Of a stretch of DNA of 52,215 nucleotides, positions 40,801 through 49,724 are shown piece after piece. The stretch lies in assembly GCA_025359865.1 (NCBI GenBank), contig JANYDH010000106.1:1-52215 (forward strand). Reading direction: 5' to 3'. How positions within the stretch are numbered: position 1 is the first letter of the stretch; each line of letters begins with the position of its first letter. The notes beneath the pieces were generated by a model. That model worked only from the letters and a program-made list of their open reading frames with translations, did not search any database and had not been told where the DNA came from. Source of the stretch: Actinomycetes bacterium (GTDB taxonomy: Bacteria; Actinomycetota; Acidimicrobiia; Acidimicrobiales; Ilumatobacteraceae). The position numbers were made by a program, and so were the translations under genes.

Positions 40801-43800
40801 CGGCGCGAGCGATGGTCGCACGTTGCAGTAAACCCACGAGTTGGGCGGTCGATTGGTTGGCCGTGTTGTGGCGTAGCGGCGCGGTCAGCATCGTGAACGC
40901 TCGCTCCTTCTTGCCGCGCCCGAACAACCCGGCCATGGCGGCCTCGGACCCGGCGACCATGGTGGGGCCGAGGTCGATCGCGTAGACAGTGTCGACAAAC
41001 ACGGAGCGCACGTCTGCCTGTTCGGCAAGCAAGATCTCGATCTGCTGCGTGACGCGGTCACGCTGTGCTAGCCAACCGGAGGCGCGAACGGCAGCAACAT
41101 CACTTCCGGTCAGCGGCCCAAGCTCGATTGCCGCAGACACGCCCTGTGCGAGAGCAACGAAACTCGGCGGACCCGCGGCAATGGCGAGCATCTGTTGCGC
41201 TTCGGCACCCTGCGCCTCGAGTTCGGCTTGTACGGCGTTGAGTTGTTGCATGGTCGAGGTCAGTGCCGGCAGGTCGATCTGATCAAAGTCGCCGCGGTCA
41301 GCCAAGCTCCACGGTCCGCCGGGGATGACCCCGCCAGGGCCGACCACATCGGCCAGACCAAGCAACGCTTCTCGAACGCGAGGTAGATGCACACGCGCGA
41401 CATCGAGAAACAGGGGATCGATTCGAGTCGCCTCACCCGGGCCGACTTCGATGAGTTCCTGACGACTGCTCCACACGCTGTACCCGGCAGCGTTTTCGTT
41501 GTGCAGCAACTGCCGGTAGCGGTCAAGTGCCGTTTCGTCGGCGGAGTGTCGCGCACACAGTTCGTCCCATTCAGCCTCGTTGTCTTCGCCCGCAAAATCG
41601 AGAGCGGCGCGAAGCTGCTTGCGAATCTGATCTGGCTTGCTGCCTTTGTCGTGCAGATCGAGACAGAACGGCGACAACCCGATGCGGTCGAGGCGCTTCT
41701 TCACCACACTGAGTGCGGCCTGCTTCTCGGCGACGAACAACACGCGCTTCTTGGCGGCGATCGCAGCAGCGAGCAGGTTGGAAATGGTCTGCGATTTCCC
41801 TGTGCCGGGCGGACCTTCGATGACGAACGAGCGGCCGGCAACCGCCCACCGAATCGCTTCGAGCTGTGACTCATCGGCCTCGATCGGGAGCAGGAGTTGG
41901 TTGGCATCCGGTACGGCGAGGTCACCATTCGGCTCGACGAAATCCTGGAACGGGGTCTCGATCAGGTGTCTCACGACAGCGTTGTTGCGAAACTCCTGCC
42001 AGTGATCGCGAAGGTCCTTCCACAGCCGGAACGTAGAGAAGTTGAGCACGGCAAGGTAGGCCGTCTCCTCGACAAGTGCATCAGTGATACGTGCCTGAGC
42101 GAGTGACTGTCGAAGGTTGCTGAGCATACGGTCGACGTCGATGCCGGCATCGTCGAGGTCTGGCTCCTCCAACTCCGCCAGCGTGACCCCGAACGTCTGC
42201 TTGAATTTCTCGAGTAGGCAGTAGTTGGGAACCACATCGGCTGACGCATCGACAGTGATTCGGTAGGCGGTCTGGGCCGAACCGGTAATGCGCACGGGGA
42301 TCAGAAACAGCGGTGCGACCAGTTTGGTCGGGCCGTCACCCGAGGTTGCGGGGTCATCCCAGGAGAGCGTGCCGATCGTGAGGAACAAGTTGTTGCTGCC
42401 GACCTGCGTTTCGATCTCCCTGGCGCGCCGGCGGAGACTGCCAACGGTGCGCTCGAGGTCGGCCGCGAACGCCGCCGCCACCATCGCCTCCGCGGTTGCG
42501 GTCACGTTCTTGGGCGCCTCTTCCGGCCGATCCTTCAGCACCGCCTTGCGGGCCGCATCGACCATGGGGGCCAGCCGGCTCGGATGCGGGGCGTAGAGCC
42601 GATGCTGTTGATGAAAATCCTCCAGCATCGAACGGGCGATGTCGTCTGCTTCGGCAACGTAGTGCGACGCGCGCGACGCCGTCATCAGTTCGATTCCCTG
42701 ATCGGATGACATCAACCGGTTCTCGACATGCGCGAGCATCCCGGTCGGCAACTCGAACCGCAACACGCCTCGGCGGTCGTTCTGGGTGCCGTCGTGGGTG
42801 CCGTCGTTGCGGGTGGCCCGCAAACTGAGCAGAGGGTTCGATCGAGAGAGGTCGAGCAGCGCGGTCAACCAGGCTCGTACGCGAGTCGGAGCAACGAAGT
42901 TGTCCATTCGCTGACGTTGCGTCTCGGACGTATCGGCAGATGCCGGTTCGGTGACGCTGGCGGCGGCTTGATCGTGGAAGCCGGCCGCGCGATCGGCGAG
43001 CACGACTTCGACCACATCACCGACCCGCCGCCGGCTGGGAAGTGGAGCGACGCCGGCCCCACGAGCGCGCTGCACATTGACCATCGCCTCCATCTTGTCC
43101 ATGTCGTGTTGGACATATCGGGCGGTCGACGCAATGGCATGCTCGAACGTCGCCTTCATCGGACCGTCAGCCAGTGTCGTGGTCTCGACAGCGACGATCA
43201 CGTTGGCTGACACGAGCGCGGCGATCTCGTTCGGCTCATCGAGCACGGCGCGCTTCAGTAGGTCCGAGGCCCAACCTTTGTCGACCGTGGCCTTGACCTG
43301 GCCGCTGATGTATCCAGCGAAGGCGTGGCCCTCCAAGATGAACAGCACTGGGTCGAGGCCTGCGGCTGCGAGACACGAGGCGTAGAACACCGATGAATCG
43401 AGGCAGGTGAAGCACCGCTGCGCGATGACCAGGTCGGGTGTACGGATGCGTTGCCCATACCCCTCGAACTCGGCCGGCGGAGCAGAGTACGCGAATCGCT
43501 GTTCTTGGATGGCGTCGTACACGGCGTGAGCGATGGCATCGATACGGCCTGGATCACCGTTGCCGACCCCTTGGTAGCCATCGGTGGCGGGGTTGCCGGT
43601 CCGCTCGGCAAGCAGTTCGCGGGCTCGGGTGAGTAGTGGATAGAGCGACTCGTGGTTGGGTAAGACGAACGCTGCGTACGAGTCGAATCCGTCTCGGCGG
43701 AACAGCCACTGGTTGTAGGCCAGCACGCGCACCGGTACACGGTGCTGTGCGATCAGTGTTTCGGCGACGTGCACGGTGACGGTGAGATGCGTGTCGACCG

Positions 43801-44170
43801 GTTCATCGAGGCAGGCGAGTGCTCGCTGGTTCGGATCGAGCCGGAGCGTACGAAGCGTGACCGACTCGTTGCGCTCCGGTATCGGGATGGCGACTGATAC
43901 CGGATACAACAGCGGGTCGTCGGTGGGCGAGACGACCGACATCGTGATCACCATCTCGGTTGCCTCCGAGGTGACGGCGCGGTTGGTGATCGTGATCGAG
44001 CGCACCACCCGCCGATGTGACATCGCCGAGCAGAACACGTCGAGTGCATCGACTTCGATCGCGAGCAACCCGACCATCGGTGGTGCGGGCGGCACGGGTG
44101 GTGGGGCCATCGGGGGTGGTGGGGGCATCGGTGATGGTGGGGGCGGTGGGTTCTGATTGGTCACGTCCAC
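37886..44170 (-). CDS. Giant DUF4011-type SF1 helicase with transglutaminase-like and Vsr-like endonuclease domains
   Basis: 2094 residues. Order: Pro-rich N-terminus (8-32); a transglutaminase-like region with Cys256 (TCLDSSVFYA) and His282 (LEGHAFAGY); DUF4011 start around 430 (RVRAWLTALLDLSRSNPLL); helicase motor with Walker A GPPGTGKS (Lys792) and VVFDEASQIE (Asp1410-Glu1411), an insertion between them, and motif VI NVAITRAR near 1665. A Vsr/MTES_1575-like nuclease (about 1723-1825, RDQIAQALRDRGLRVRENVG then VLLDGTAW) and a DUF3320-like C-terminus (1915-2090) follow a low-complexity Pro/Ser linker. These large helicase-nuclease proteins are candidates for anti-phage or DNA-surveillance roles. 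Start is GTG 44170 with GAAGG upstream; 110 bp after the YhaN-like gene. Confidence 0.85.
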   Translation of the reverse strand: MDVTNQNPPPPPSPMPPPPPMAPPPVPPAPPMVGLLAIEVDALDVFCSAMSHRRVVRSITITNRAVTSEATEMVITMSVVSPTDDPLLYPVSVAIPIPERNESVTLRTLRLDPNQRALACLDEPVDTHLTVTVHVAETLIAQHRVPVRVLAYNQWLFRRDGFDSYAAFVLPNHESLYPLLTRARELLAERTGNPATDGYQGVGNGDPGRIDAIAHAVYDAIQEQRFAYSAPPAEFEGYGQRIRTPDLVIAQRCFTCLDSSVFYASCLAAAGLDPVLFILEGHAFAGYISGQVKATVDKGWASDLLKRAVLDEPNEIAALVSANVIVAVETTTLADGPMKATFEHAIASTARYVQHDMDKMEAMVNVQRARGAGVAPLPSRRRVGDVVEVVLADRAAGFHDQAAASVTEPASADTSETQRQRMDNFVAPTRVRAWLTALLDLSRSNPLLSLRATRNDGTHDGTQNDRRGVLRFELPTGMLAHVENRLMSSDQGIELMTASRASHYVAEADDIARSMLEDFHQQHRLYAPHPSRLAPMVDAARKAVLKDRPEEAPKNVTATAEAMVAAAFAADLERTVGSLRRRAREIETQVGSNNLFLTIGTLSWDDPATSGDGPTKLVAPLFLIPVRITGSAQTAYRITVDASADVVPNYCLLEKFKQTFGVTLAELEEPDLDDAGIDVDRMLSNLRQSLAQARITDALVEETAYLAVLNFSTFRLWKDLRDHWQEFRNNAVVRHLIETPFQDFVEPNGDLAVPDANQLLLPIEADESQLEAIRWAVAGRSFVIEGPPGTGKSQTISNLLAAAIAAKKRVLFVAEKQAALSVVKKRLDRIGLSPFCLDLHDKGSKPDQIRKQLRAALDFAGEDNEAEWDELCARHSADETALDRYRQLLHNENAAGYSVWSSRQELIEVGPGEATRIDPLFLDVARVHLPRVREALLGLADVVGPGGVIPGGPWSLADRGDFDQIDLPALTSTMQQLNAVQAELEAQGAEAQQMLAIAAGPPSFVALAQGVSAAIELGPLTGSDVAAVRASGWLAQRDRVTQQIEILLAEQADVRSVFVDTVYAIDLGPTMVAGSEAAMAGLFGRGKKERAFTMLTAPLRHNTANQSTAQLVGLLQRATIARAARHDVHTMLSALAGIRLPSGFDVFRGDDLAVVRQQMARLPELAAWSTTREGIAVATSVRMGWQPTPVAVELFNRTSALWTKAAELLGTSNGSATRWMHGRSFVQAWFASAPTWSVDAPNYLKLHRWCETVEAIEPLRDAGLLTAADDILRGDIPVSHSYERFRRGVVRAALAERMEVGRLNQFDGLAHDRRLASFIGLDTQRRALMRKIIPQRLVATRPFRPGARIGKYGELDRELSKTTRRLSIRNLMERYGEILPTLTPCFLMSPDSVARFLPPGTAHFDMVVFDEASQIEVAEAIGAMGRATSVIVVGDSRQMPPSKFGGTALSGEHDETIDIVDEAEFVDLESILSECVESNLPRVWLQCHYRSRHEGLIAFSNNAFYEGRLTTFPSPHDDATSPITWRHVEGEFARSGVARELIRTNLIEAQAVVQEISRRLADPVTSSLSMCVVTLNLPQADLITRLLDETGSERIRELLEDDGDNSLIVRNLESVQGDERDVVIFSTGFAAPVTGHADDGTVDRGRLSLNFGPLNKQGGERRLNVAITRARVEVMVFCSFQPEEMRLAAEPSRGLELLKQYLVIARDGTKQTGDLALRAPTPRDQHRDQIAQALRDRGLRVRENVGLSSFRVDLSVGAAGAADWPVAVLLDGTAWATRSTVYDRDALPPSVLAMMGWKHVLRVWLPSWLHEPARVLGDIEAAVFAAATEPTASEPEGIEPAASEPDVSKPDVTPLAASFAASPSTIAPPSPSPSPSPAPSPASLPVPVFGRASATVFARPPAAGLESIFVPASLLLAGEREVLDALGEDTTDRAVIAVIAVIAVIHETIIAEAPIHIDRLGKIVATRFGLGAVRRARLDKIAQLVPLAQQVTSPFGTFVWSEQRHPDEWTAYRRTPPGSDRKIDQVAPEEIANAMVDVVRMGHEFETADLLKHIAGIFGATRVSVSVHDQLLAVLDRAVDCDALTRIGSVVTLP
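38336..38371. repeat. 9-bp tandem repeat inside the helicase gene
   Basis: Four perfect GATGACCGC units, encoding the peptide run VIAVIAVIAVI in the minus-strand frame. The 9-bp unit keeps the frame, so copy number can change without loss of the protein. GGGATGGCG-type repeats also occur at about 38527-38575 (the Ser/Pro linker). Confidence 0.9.
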
Positions 44171-44280
44171 CGGTCGCCTTCGTTCGCATCGGTTTGCTCG
44201 GTGTCATCCTTGACGAGCGCCAAGCCATTGTCGATAATGCCACGAATGCGGTGCAATCTGTAGCCGCGTGCGAATCGTGG

Positions 44281-47223
44281 TCAGATCTGTACCGACAGTG
44301 CTCCCATCGCGCTGGCGGCTTCGAGCGTTCTTCGGTGGCAGGTCAGTAGCAGCACCTGTCGATGAGTAGCAGCTGCAGCGAGGATCGAGGCGGCTTGTAA
44401 CGCCCGATCATCGTCGAGGTGGACGAGTGGGTCATCGCAGATGAGCGGGAATGCGATATCTCGGCTTCGGCCGTCCTGGTCAGCCATCGCAACCCGTAGC
44501 GACAGATACAACAGCGCTTGCGCACCCGTGGAGAGTCGCTGTGCGGCGACCTCGCGCCCATCGGCGTAACGGACGAACACAAGCGCCTCGCGTTTGTCCG
44601 GGTCAGAACGGACGATCACGTCGGCCCATTCGACCGCTGCAGTGCGGGCGATGACAGTGGTGCGCGCGATCAGGGCCGGCTGGTTTTCCCGTTCGTATCG
44701 TTCGGCGACGGTTCGCAACAACCCCGCTGCTGCACGCAGAGAGAACGCTTGTATCGCGAGCGCTTCGCGCCGTTCGATCAGACCGCCTTGGTCCTCGATC
44801 CGGACAGCTATCTGGTCAATGCCAACGAGTTCGGCCTGTTGTGCGCGTAACCGTCCAGCGTGTTCGGACAGCTCTTGATGGATGGCGTTCGCGTCGAGTT
44901 CGGTGGCGTTCGTCTCGATACGTAGACGTTCGAGATCAGCAACGCAGGGTTGCTCTGCGAGCAAAGCTGCGACCGCTTCGCCATCGCCTGATGCGACGCG
45001 GTAGCCGGCTTCGGCTACCTCGACCTCGGCGCGTAGAGCCTGGCCCTGCGCCGCGTCTGCGGCCGCTTGTCGTGCTGCATCGACGATCCGCGCGTCTGAC
45101 CACCCGACGATCTCGTCGGAGACTGGAGCCAGCATGTTGTCGGCGCGGCAGCGTGCCGCAGTTGCTGCTGTAGTCGCATGTTGCGCTTCTTGATGCAACA
45201 GCACCGCGTGACGGTATTGAGCGGTGAGCGCCTCAGCGAGGCGCAGATCGCTTGGCTCCGGAACCCGGAGTTTGACGAGGAACTGGCACACTCGATGTGC
45301 AGCAGCCCGGCGCTCGGTGTCGACGGTGACGACGTTCGTTCGAGCGGCAGCGCCAGCGTCTCGCTGCATCGTCTCGCGCTCGATCAACTGGTTGGCTTGT
45401 GCCCATGCGGCTAGTACCGGGCTGACGAGTTCTGGTCGCGACAGTCGGGGGTGGCCCAGCTTTGCCGATGTGTCGCGGTAGTTGTTCTCCGCCGCAGCGA
45501 GTTGGTGACGCGCTGCATCGCGTGCTGCCGTCGCGGTGTCGAGATCCCGCTGTGCGTCGCCGTGCCGTGCCGTAGCCATGATGACGGCGGCGCTCGCCGC
45601 GTCAAGTTCAGCGTGTGAAGCGTGTGAAGCGTGTGAAGCGTGTGGGACCCGTGGCGACGGGGCAGCGTGCTCGGTGGAATGGGCGATGAATGCCAGGACT
45701 GCGGCGGCCACAGCGGCCGCGGCCGCCAGCGCGGGTCGGCCGACGACGATTGCCAGAATCGCGATGATGACGACCACGCCAACAGGCAGCCATCGTTGCC
45801 AGGCCGGAGTGGCGGCTACCGGTGCGTTGCGCGATGCAGTACCAAGCCGCCACGTGTGCGCATCGGAACCGGTCCCCCACGCTGCCCAGGCAGCTTCCTG
45901 GGCGGTCCGATCAGCCAACGCATCGGTCAGCGAGCGTTCGGCCTCGGCCAGCCGACGATCGCAGTCTGTGATGGTGCTGCGCTGGTGAGCCCACTCGGCC
46001 ACCGCCGTCTGAATCGTAGAGTGCGAAGCCGGATCGTGGTTCGCGAATTGAACGGCGGCACGCTCGACCGGCGCACGCTCATCGGCCGGCGCGAGCCGGG
46101 CGACCTGATCGAGTGCTCTGTCGACATCTGCTGACATGGCAGCAGCGAGTTGGTCGGCATGGACGACTGCTGCCTGAGCGGCACGTGACGTGTCTTCGAC
46201 GGCACTCAACTCGCTGACGGCGCGCGTGATTGATTGCAGGTCGGCGTCGGTGATCACCACGGCATCGAGAATGCCGCTCTGCGCGCCAAGTGCCTCGGCG
46301 GCGCGCTTCGCTGCCTGGTCTGCGACGTCTGCTGCTGTGGCCGTTGACGCTGCAACCGCTTGAGCATTTTCGAGGCCGGGGATATCGGCGGCGACGGCGA
46401 TCCATCCTGTGTGGGGGTCGCGGAACGCCTCCAGTGATGCCTGGGCGGCGCGCAAGACGGCCCGCTTACCCAACGCCTCGAGTGCCCGTTGCGCAACCGC
46501 GGCGGTGCGCACCGCCGCGATGCTTCGGTGTCGCGCCGCGTCTCGTTCGACACCGACTCTGGCGAGCTCATCGCGGCACAGTGCTGCCAGGTCGGCGTTG
46601 CGGTCGGCCTCGCGGATGAGGAGATTGAGCGCGTCGATCTGGCCGGTGAGTATTCGTACGGACTCTGCGTCTTTGGCCCGCCCAGTGGCGAGTTGTGCGC
46701 TCTGGTCGACCAGCTTCTGCGCGATGACTCTCGCGTCGATGCGCGACCCGAACTCACCTAGTGCCAGTCGTGAAAGCTGACTGGCAAGCCCATCACCGGT
46801 GTGGAGATCCGTGCCCCACAACCGGTAGACCCCACGAACCACGCTCAGGTCGATCCCACCAAGATGTGCACGCCACGCAACCGCATCGAGTGAGCCGCCA
46901 CACACGACGCGCAAGTCGGTGTCTTTGACCATGCTGTTCCTCGGGATGCGGAACGAGCCCGTCGATTCGAAACGGTGACCATCGAACGTGCCGACCAATG
47001 ACCCCTTGACGTTGGTGTCTGGATCGCCGTATCGGTCGGGGTCTTTCGTTGCCGTGTTCGCTGTGCCGACGAGCAGCCACGTCAACAGTTCGGCAATCGT
47101 GGACTTACCTGTTTCGTTGGCGCCGAAGCACACGATGAACGGCGCATCGGGCAACGTCAGGCTTTTGTTGCGCCACGCGCCGAACTGGGCGGCATGCAAC
47201 TGTTGAATCTGCAGGTGTCTCAT
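44281..47223 (-). CDS. YhaN-like SMC-type ATPase with membrane segment
   Basis: 980 residues. Walker A GANETGKS (Lys40) in an AAA-type head, long coiled coils, two adjacent membrane helices at about 480-515 (VGVVVIIAILAIVVG and AAAAVAAAVLAFIA), more coiled coil, then the C-terminal head with SAQRLSTGAQ-type signature (QRLSTGAQALLYLSLRVAM) and Walker B LICDDPLVHLDD. YhaN proteins pair with YhaO phosphoesterases as a membrane-tethered relative of SbcC/Rad50. An ASHASHASHA stretch is encoded by a 9-bp repeat. The ATG overlaps the phosphoesterase stop (ATGA), so the two are coupled. Confidence 0.85.
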   Translation of the reverse strand: MRHLQIQQLHAAQFGAWRNKSLTLPDAPFIVCFGANETGKSTIAELLTWLLVGTANTATKDPDRYGDPDTNVKGSLVGTFDGHRFESTGSFRIPRNSMVKDTDLRVVCGGSLDAVAWRAHLGGIDLSVVRGVYRLWGTDLHTGDGLASQLSRLALGEFGSRIDARVIAQKLVDQSAQLATGRAKDAESVRILTGQIDALNLLIREADRNADLAALCRDELARVGVERDAARHRSIAAVRTAAVAQRALEALGKRAVLRAAQASLEAFRDPHTGWIAVAADIPGLENAQAVAASTATAADVADQAAKRAAEALGAQSGILDAVVITDADLQSITRAVSELSAVEDTSRAAQAAVVHADQLAAAMSADVDRALDQVARLAPADERAPVERAAVQFANHDPASHSTIQTAVAEWAHQRSTITDCDRRLAEAERSLTDALADRTAQEAAWAAWGTGSDAHTWRLGTASRNAPVAATPAWQRWLPVGVVVIIAILAIVVGRPALAAAAAVAAAVLAFIAHSTEHAAPSPRVPHASHASHASHAELDAASAAVIMATARHGDAQRDLDTATAARDAARHQLAAAENNYRDTSAKLGHPRLSRPELVSPVLAAWAQANQLIERETMQRDAGAAARTNVVTVDTERRAAAHRVCQFLVKLRVPEPSDLRLAEALTAQYRHAVLLHQEAQHATTAATAARCRADNMLAPVSDEIVGWSDARIVDAARQAAADAAQGQALRAEVEVAEAGYRVASGDGEAVAALLAEQPCVADLERLRIETNATELDANAIHQELSEHAGRLRAQQAELVGIDQIAVRIEDQGGLIERREALAIQAFSLRAAAGLLRTVAERYERENQPALIARTTVIARTAAVEWADVIVRSDPDKREALVFVRYADGREVAAQRLSTGAQALLYLSLRVAMADQDGRSRDIAFPLICDDPLVHLDDDRALQAASILAAAATHRQVLLLTCHRRTLEAASAMGALSVQI
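45611..45646. repeat. 9-bp tandem repeat inside the YhaN-like gene
   Basis: GCGTGTGAA three times plus GCGTGTGGG, encoding the ASH tripeptide run just after the membrane segment. In-frame copy-number change is possible. Confidence 0.85.
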
Positions 47224-48521
47224 CCGGCACCCCCTTCGAGCACGTCGAGCAGCGTGCGTTCGATGTGTTCCGTCAGGCGAATCGCGAGTTCCGGATCGAG
47301 AGAAAATCCATCACGGATGAGTCGCAACGTCGACTGGTCGAGGCCGCCAGCGAGGCCATCGAGTGATGCGATCAAGTCGTCGACCGATTGGTTGCGAAGA
47401 TCGTCCAGTTCCGTCAGCACGGCAGCGGTGATGTCGCGTCGCGTCAGCAACTCGGCCCGGTTGAGCGGTAATCGAGTTGCAACCTCGATCTGAAGGAATG
47501 CTCCGTCGCCGATGGACGATCCGACTTCATCTCGCACTAGCCCGAGCAATTGGTCGCGTTGGGCCGTCAGCGTCGTGTGTACCTCGGCGGACCCGGTCAG
47601 ACGGACTCTCGCCATGACGGGTCGATTCGCAGCGCTATCCGGTCGAGCAGTGGTCTCCCGACCGATCGCGTCGAGTACATCGCCGATGTGTACGAAGCCG
47701 GTTACGTCGACGTCGATCCGTTCGAATCGCACGGTATCGCACGGTACGAACTGCGGCGGCCTGATCTGGCCGTGCTCGATCGGCACGATCAGCGCCCCCT
47801 TCGGGCCGCACTCAGCGGGCTTTGTACTGCGGCCCTGAAGGTTGCCCGGGTAGGCCCACCACCGCCCGGGGCTAATCACGTTGACCGAACGGGCGTGGAT
47901 GTGGCCGAGCGCCCAGTAGTCCACGGGGGCTGCCAACAGGTCGGCGACGGTACACGGAGCGTACGGGTCGTGTGCGGTATTGCCGGCCACATTGGCGTGC
48001 AGCACGGCGATAGTCGGACCGTCGTGATGCTTGAGACTGAGGAACCTGGCGGCAAGGTTGTCGCGTTCGTGCGGCTTCGCGAAGCTGACCCCCGCGATGC
48101 GGATCGCGATGCCGTCACCGATGCCGTCACCGTCACCGCATTCGACGATGTGCGACGTGACGTCACCGGGTGAGTACACGACGACATTCGGCGGAAGTGG
48201 TCGCGCCGGTCGGTAACTGGTCACCACCGGATCGTGGTTGCCATGGGTGATGAAGACCGGGATCGCTGCCGCGTGCAGTCGTTCGAGGCAACGCTGAAAG
48301 CGCAGTTGTGCGCCCACCTCACGGTCTGCGTGGTCGTAGACATCGCCAGCGATGACGACGAACGCCACCCGCTCGGCGATGGCCGTGTCGACCAGATCGT
48401 CAAAGGCGAGGCGCGCAAGTTGGCGGACTCTCTGAGCCGTGTCGGCGTCGACTCGGGCACCCAAGGATTCGAGTGGTGCGCCGAGATGTAGGTCTGCTGC
48501 ATGCAGGAACTTGATGGTCAT
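47220..48521 (-). CDS. YhaO/SbcD-like metallophosphoesterase
   Basis: 433 residues, calcineurin-type nuclease subunit. Metal-binding motifs in order: ADLHLG (Asp10, His12), GDVYDH (Asp60), GNHDP (94-97), a conserved VLHAN and GHIHAR. A C-terminal capping domain of about 200 residues follows, as in Mre11/SbcD/YhaO. Together with the YhaN-like ATPase it should make a DNA-end-processing complex. First of the coupled pair. A TAGACG box lies upstream of the ATG, so it may have its own promoter although it lies in line with the BNR gene (64 bp upstream). Confidence 0.9.
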   Translation of the reverse strand: MTIKFLHAADLHLGAPLESLGARVDADTAQRVRQLARLAFDDLVDTAIAERVAFVVIAGDVYDHADREVGAQLRFQRCLERLHAAAIPVFITHGNHDPVVTSYRPARPLPPNVVVYSPGDVTSHIVECGDGDGIGDGIAIRIAGVSFAKPHERDNLAARFLSLKHHDGPTIAVLHANVAGNTAHDPYAPCTVADLLAAPVDYWALGHIHARSVNVISPGRWWAYPGNLQGRSTKPAECGPKGALIVPIEHGQIRPPQFVPCDTVRFERIDVDVTGFVHIGDVLDAIGRETTARPDSAANRPVMARVRLTGSAEVHTTLTAQRDQLLGLVRDEVGSSIGDGAFLQIEVATRLPLNRAELLTRRDITAAVLTELDDLRNQSVDDLIASLDGLAGGLDQSTLRLIRDGFSLDPELAIRLTEHIERTLLDVLEGGAG

Positions 48522-48585
48522 CGTCGGTTCTCATCGTCTACGCTGTGGCGAGTTAGCTGCACGTCCATCGATGACCGCCGCGACA

Positions 48586-49722
48586 TCAGCAAAAGCGGAC
48601 GGAGTGGATCGGCGGCAGGTTGGCCGAGACCAGCGTCCATGTGTCGCCACCGTTTCCACTCCACCACAGTGAACCGGTGGTTGAACCCATCAACAGTTGA
48701 TCACCGGTGTGATCGATGTCGAGACCGTGGCGATGGACAAGGTCGTATGCCGGTCCCTGAGGGAGACCTGCCGTCAGCACGTCGAACGTGGTACCGCCGT
48801 CGCGGGTACGGGTAACGACGAACCGCCCCTCGACCGGAATGCGGACCTCGTCGCTGATCGCTGGTACGAACCATGCGGTGTCAGGATCGTGTGGGTGGAC
48901 CACCACGGCGAACCCAAACGTGGATGGGCCGGCATGGTCGATCTCGGACCACGATCCACCGTTGTCGATCGACCGGAAGATCCCGCAGTGGTGCTGTGTC
49001 CAGAGCGAGTCGGGCGACGCAGGGCAACGAACGATGCGATGCGGATCTTGGGTGTCGGGGTCGAAGGCCAGTTCATCCGGCACGAAGTTCGACCGCATCC
49101 CGCGAGCGGCGACGTCCCACGTGGCGCCGCCGTCGTCGCTGCGCCATGCACCGCCGCACGAGACACCGACAACGAGTCGGCCCGGCCCCCGAGGATCGAC
49201 GCAGATCGAGTGGACGCCGGCGTCGTCGAATCCGCCTCCGAACCATTTCTGTCGGGCGGGCAGGTTCCATAGCGACTGGACGAGCTGCCAGGAATCACCT
49301 CGGTCGCCGGAACGGAACAGTCCGCCAGGAATTGTGCCGCACCACAGCACACCAGGTTCATCGACATGGCCGGGTTCGATGACCCAACCGAGCTGAGTCG
49401 CCCACACAAGTTCCTTCTGCGACATTGGATTGCGCTCCACCATGCCGACGGGTTTGGCCGGATACTCCGGTGCGGCGATCTCGGTCCAGGTTGCGCCGCC
49501 GTTGTCGCTGCGGTGGAGGTGCACACCGAAATGGCCATGGTCGAGCGACACGTACACTGCACCGTCACGTGGGTCGCGGACGGCATTCGTCGCTGGTACT
49601 CCGGGGAACCCGATTGCGGACGTGATGGCAACGCCATCGTCGATCATCACGGTGAACAGACCTTTACGAGTACCGATCAGCGCTGTCGTAGAAGTTGTCG
49701 TGGAAGTTGTGTTCGTGGGCAT
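48586..49722 (-). CDS. BNR/Asp-box repeat protein (sialidase-like beta-propeller)
   Basis: 378 residues, no signal peptide. Asp boxes SxDxGxTW recur: SDNGGATW, SGDRGDSW, SDDGGATW, SIDNGGSW, TRDGGTTF and SGNGGDTW, about every 50-60 residues, giving a six-bladed propeller. The N-terminus ALIGTRKGLF is typical of this intracellular family, which sits beside a MoaD/ThiS-like gene in many actinomycetes. The catalytic Arg triad of true sialidases is not obvious, so an exo-sialidase activity is not supported. The start ATG is 2 nt after the ThiS-like stop. Confidence 0.8.
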   Translation of the reverse strand: MPTNTTSTTTSTTALIGTRKGLFTVMIDDGVAITSAIGFPGVPATNAVRDPRDGAVYVSLDHGHFGVHLHRSDNGGATWTEIAAPEYPAKPVGMVERNPMSQKELVWATQLGWVIEPGHVDEPGVLWCGTIPGGLFRSGDRGDSWQLVQSLWNLPARQKWFGGGFDDAGVHSICVDPRGPGRLVVGVSCGGAWRSDDGGATWDVAARGMRSNFVPDELAFDPDTQDPHRIVRCPASPDSLWTQHHCGIFRSIDNGGSWSEIDHAGPSTFGFAVVVHPHDPDTAWFVPAISDEVRIPVEGRFVVTRTRDGGTTFDVLTAGLPQGPAYDLVHRHGLDIDHTGDQLLMGSTTGSLWWSGNGGDTWTLVSANLPPIHSVRFC

Positions 49723-49724
49723 GG

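Noticed and set aside
48586-49722. Secreted sialidase
   Set aside because: No signal peptide and no clear Arg triad; Asp boxes alone show only a BNR propeller.
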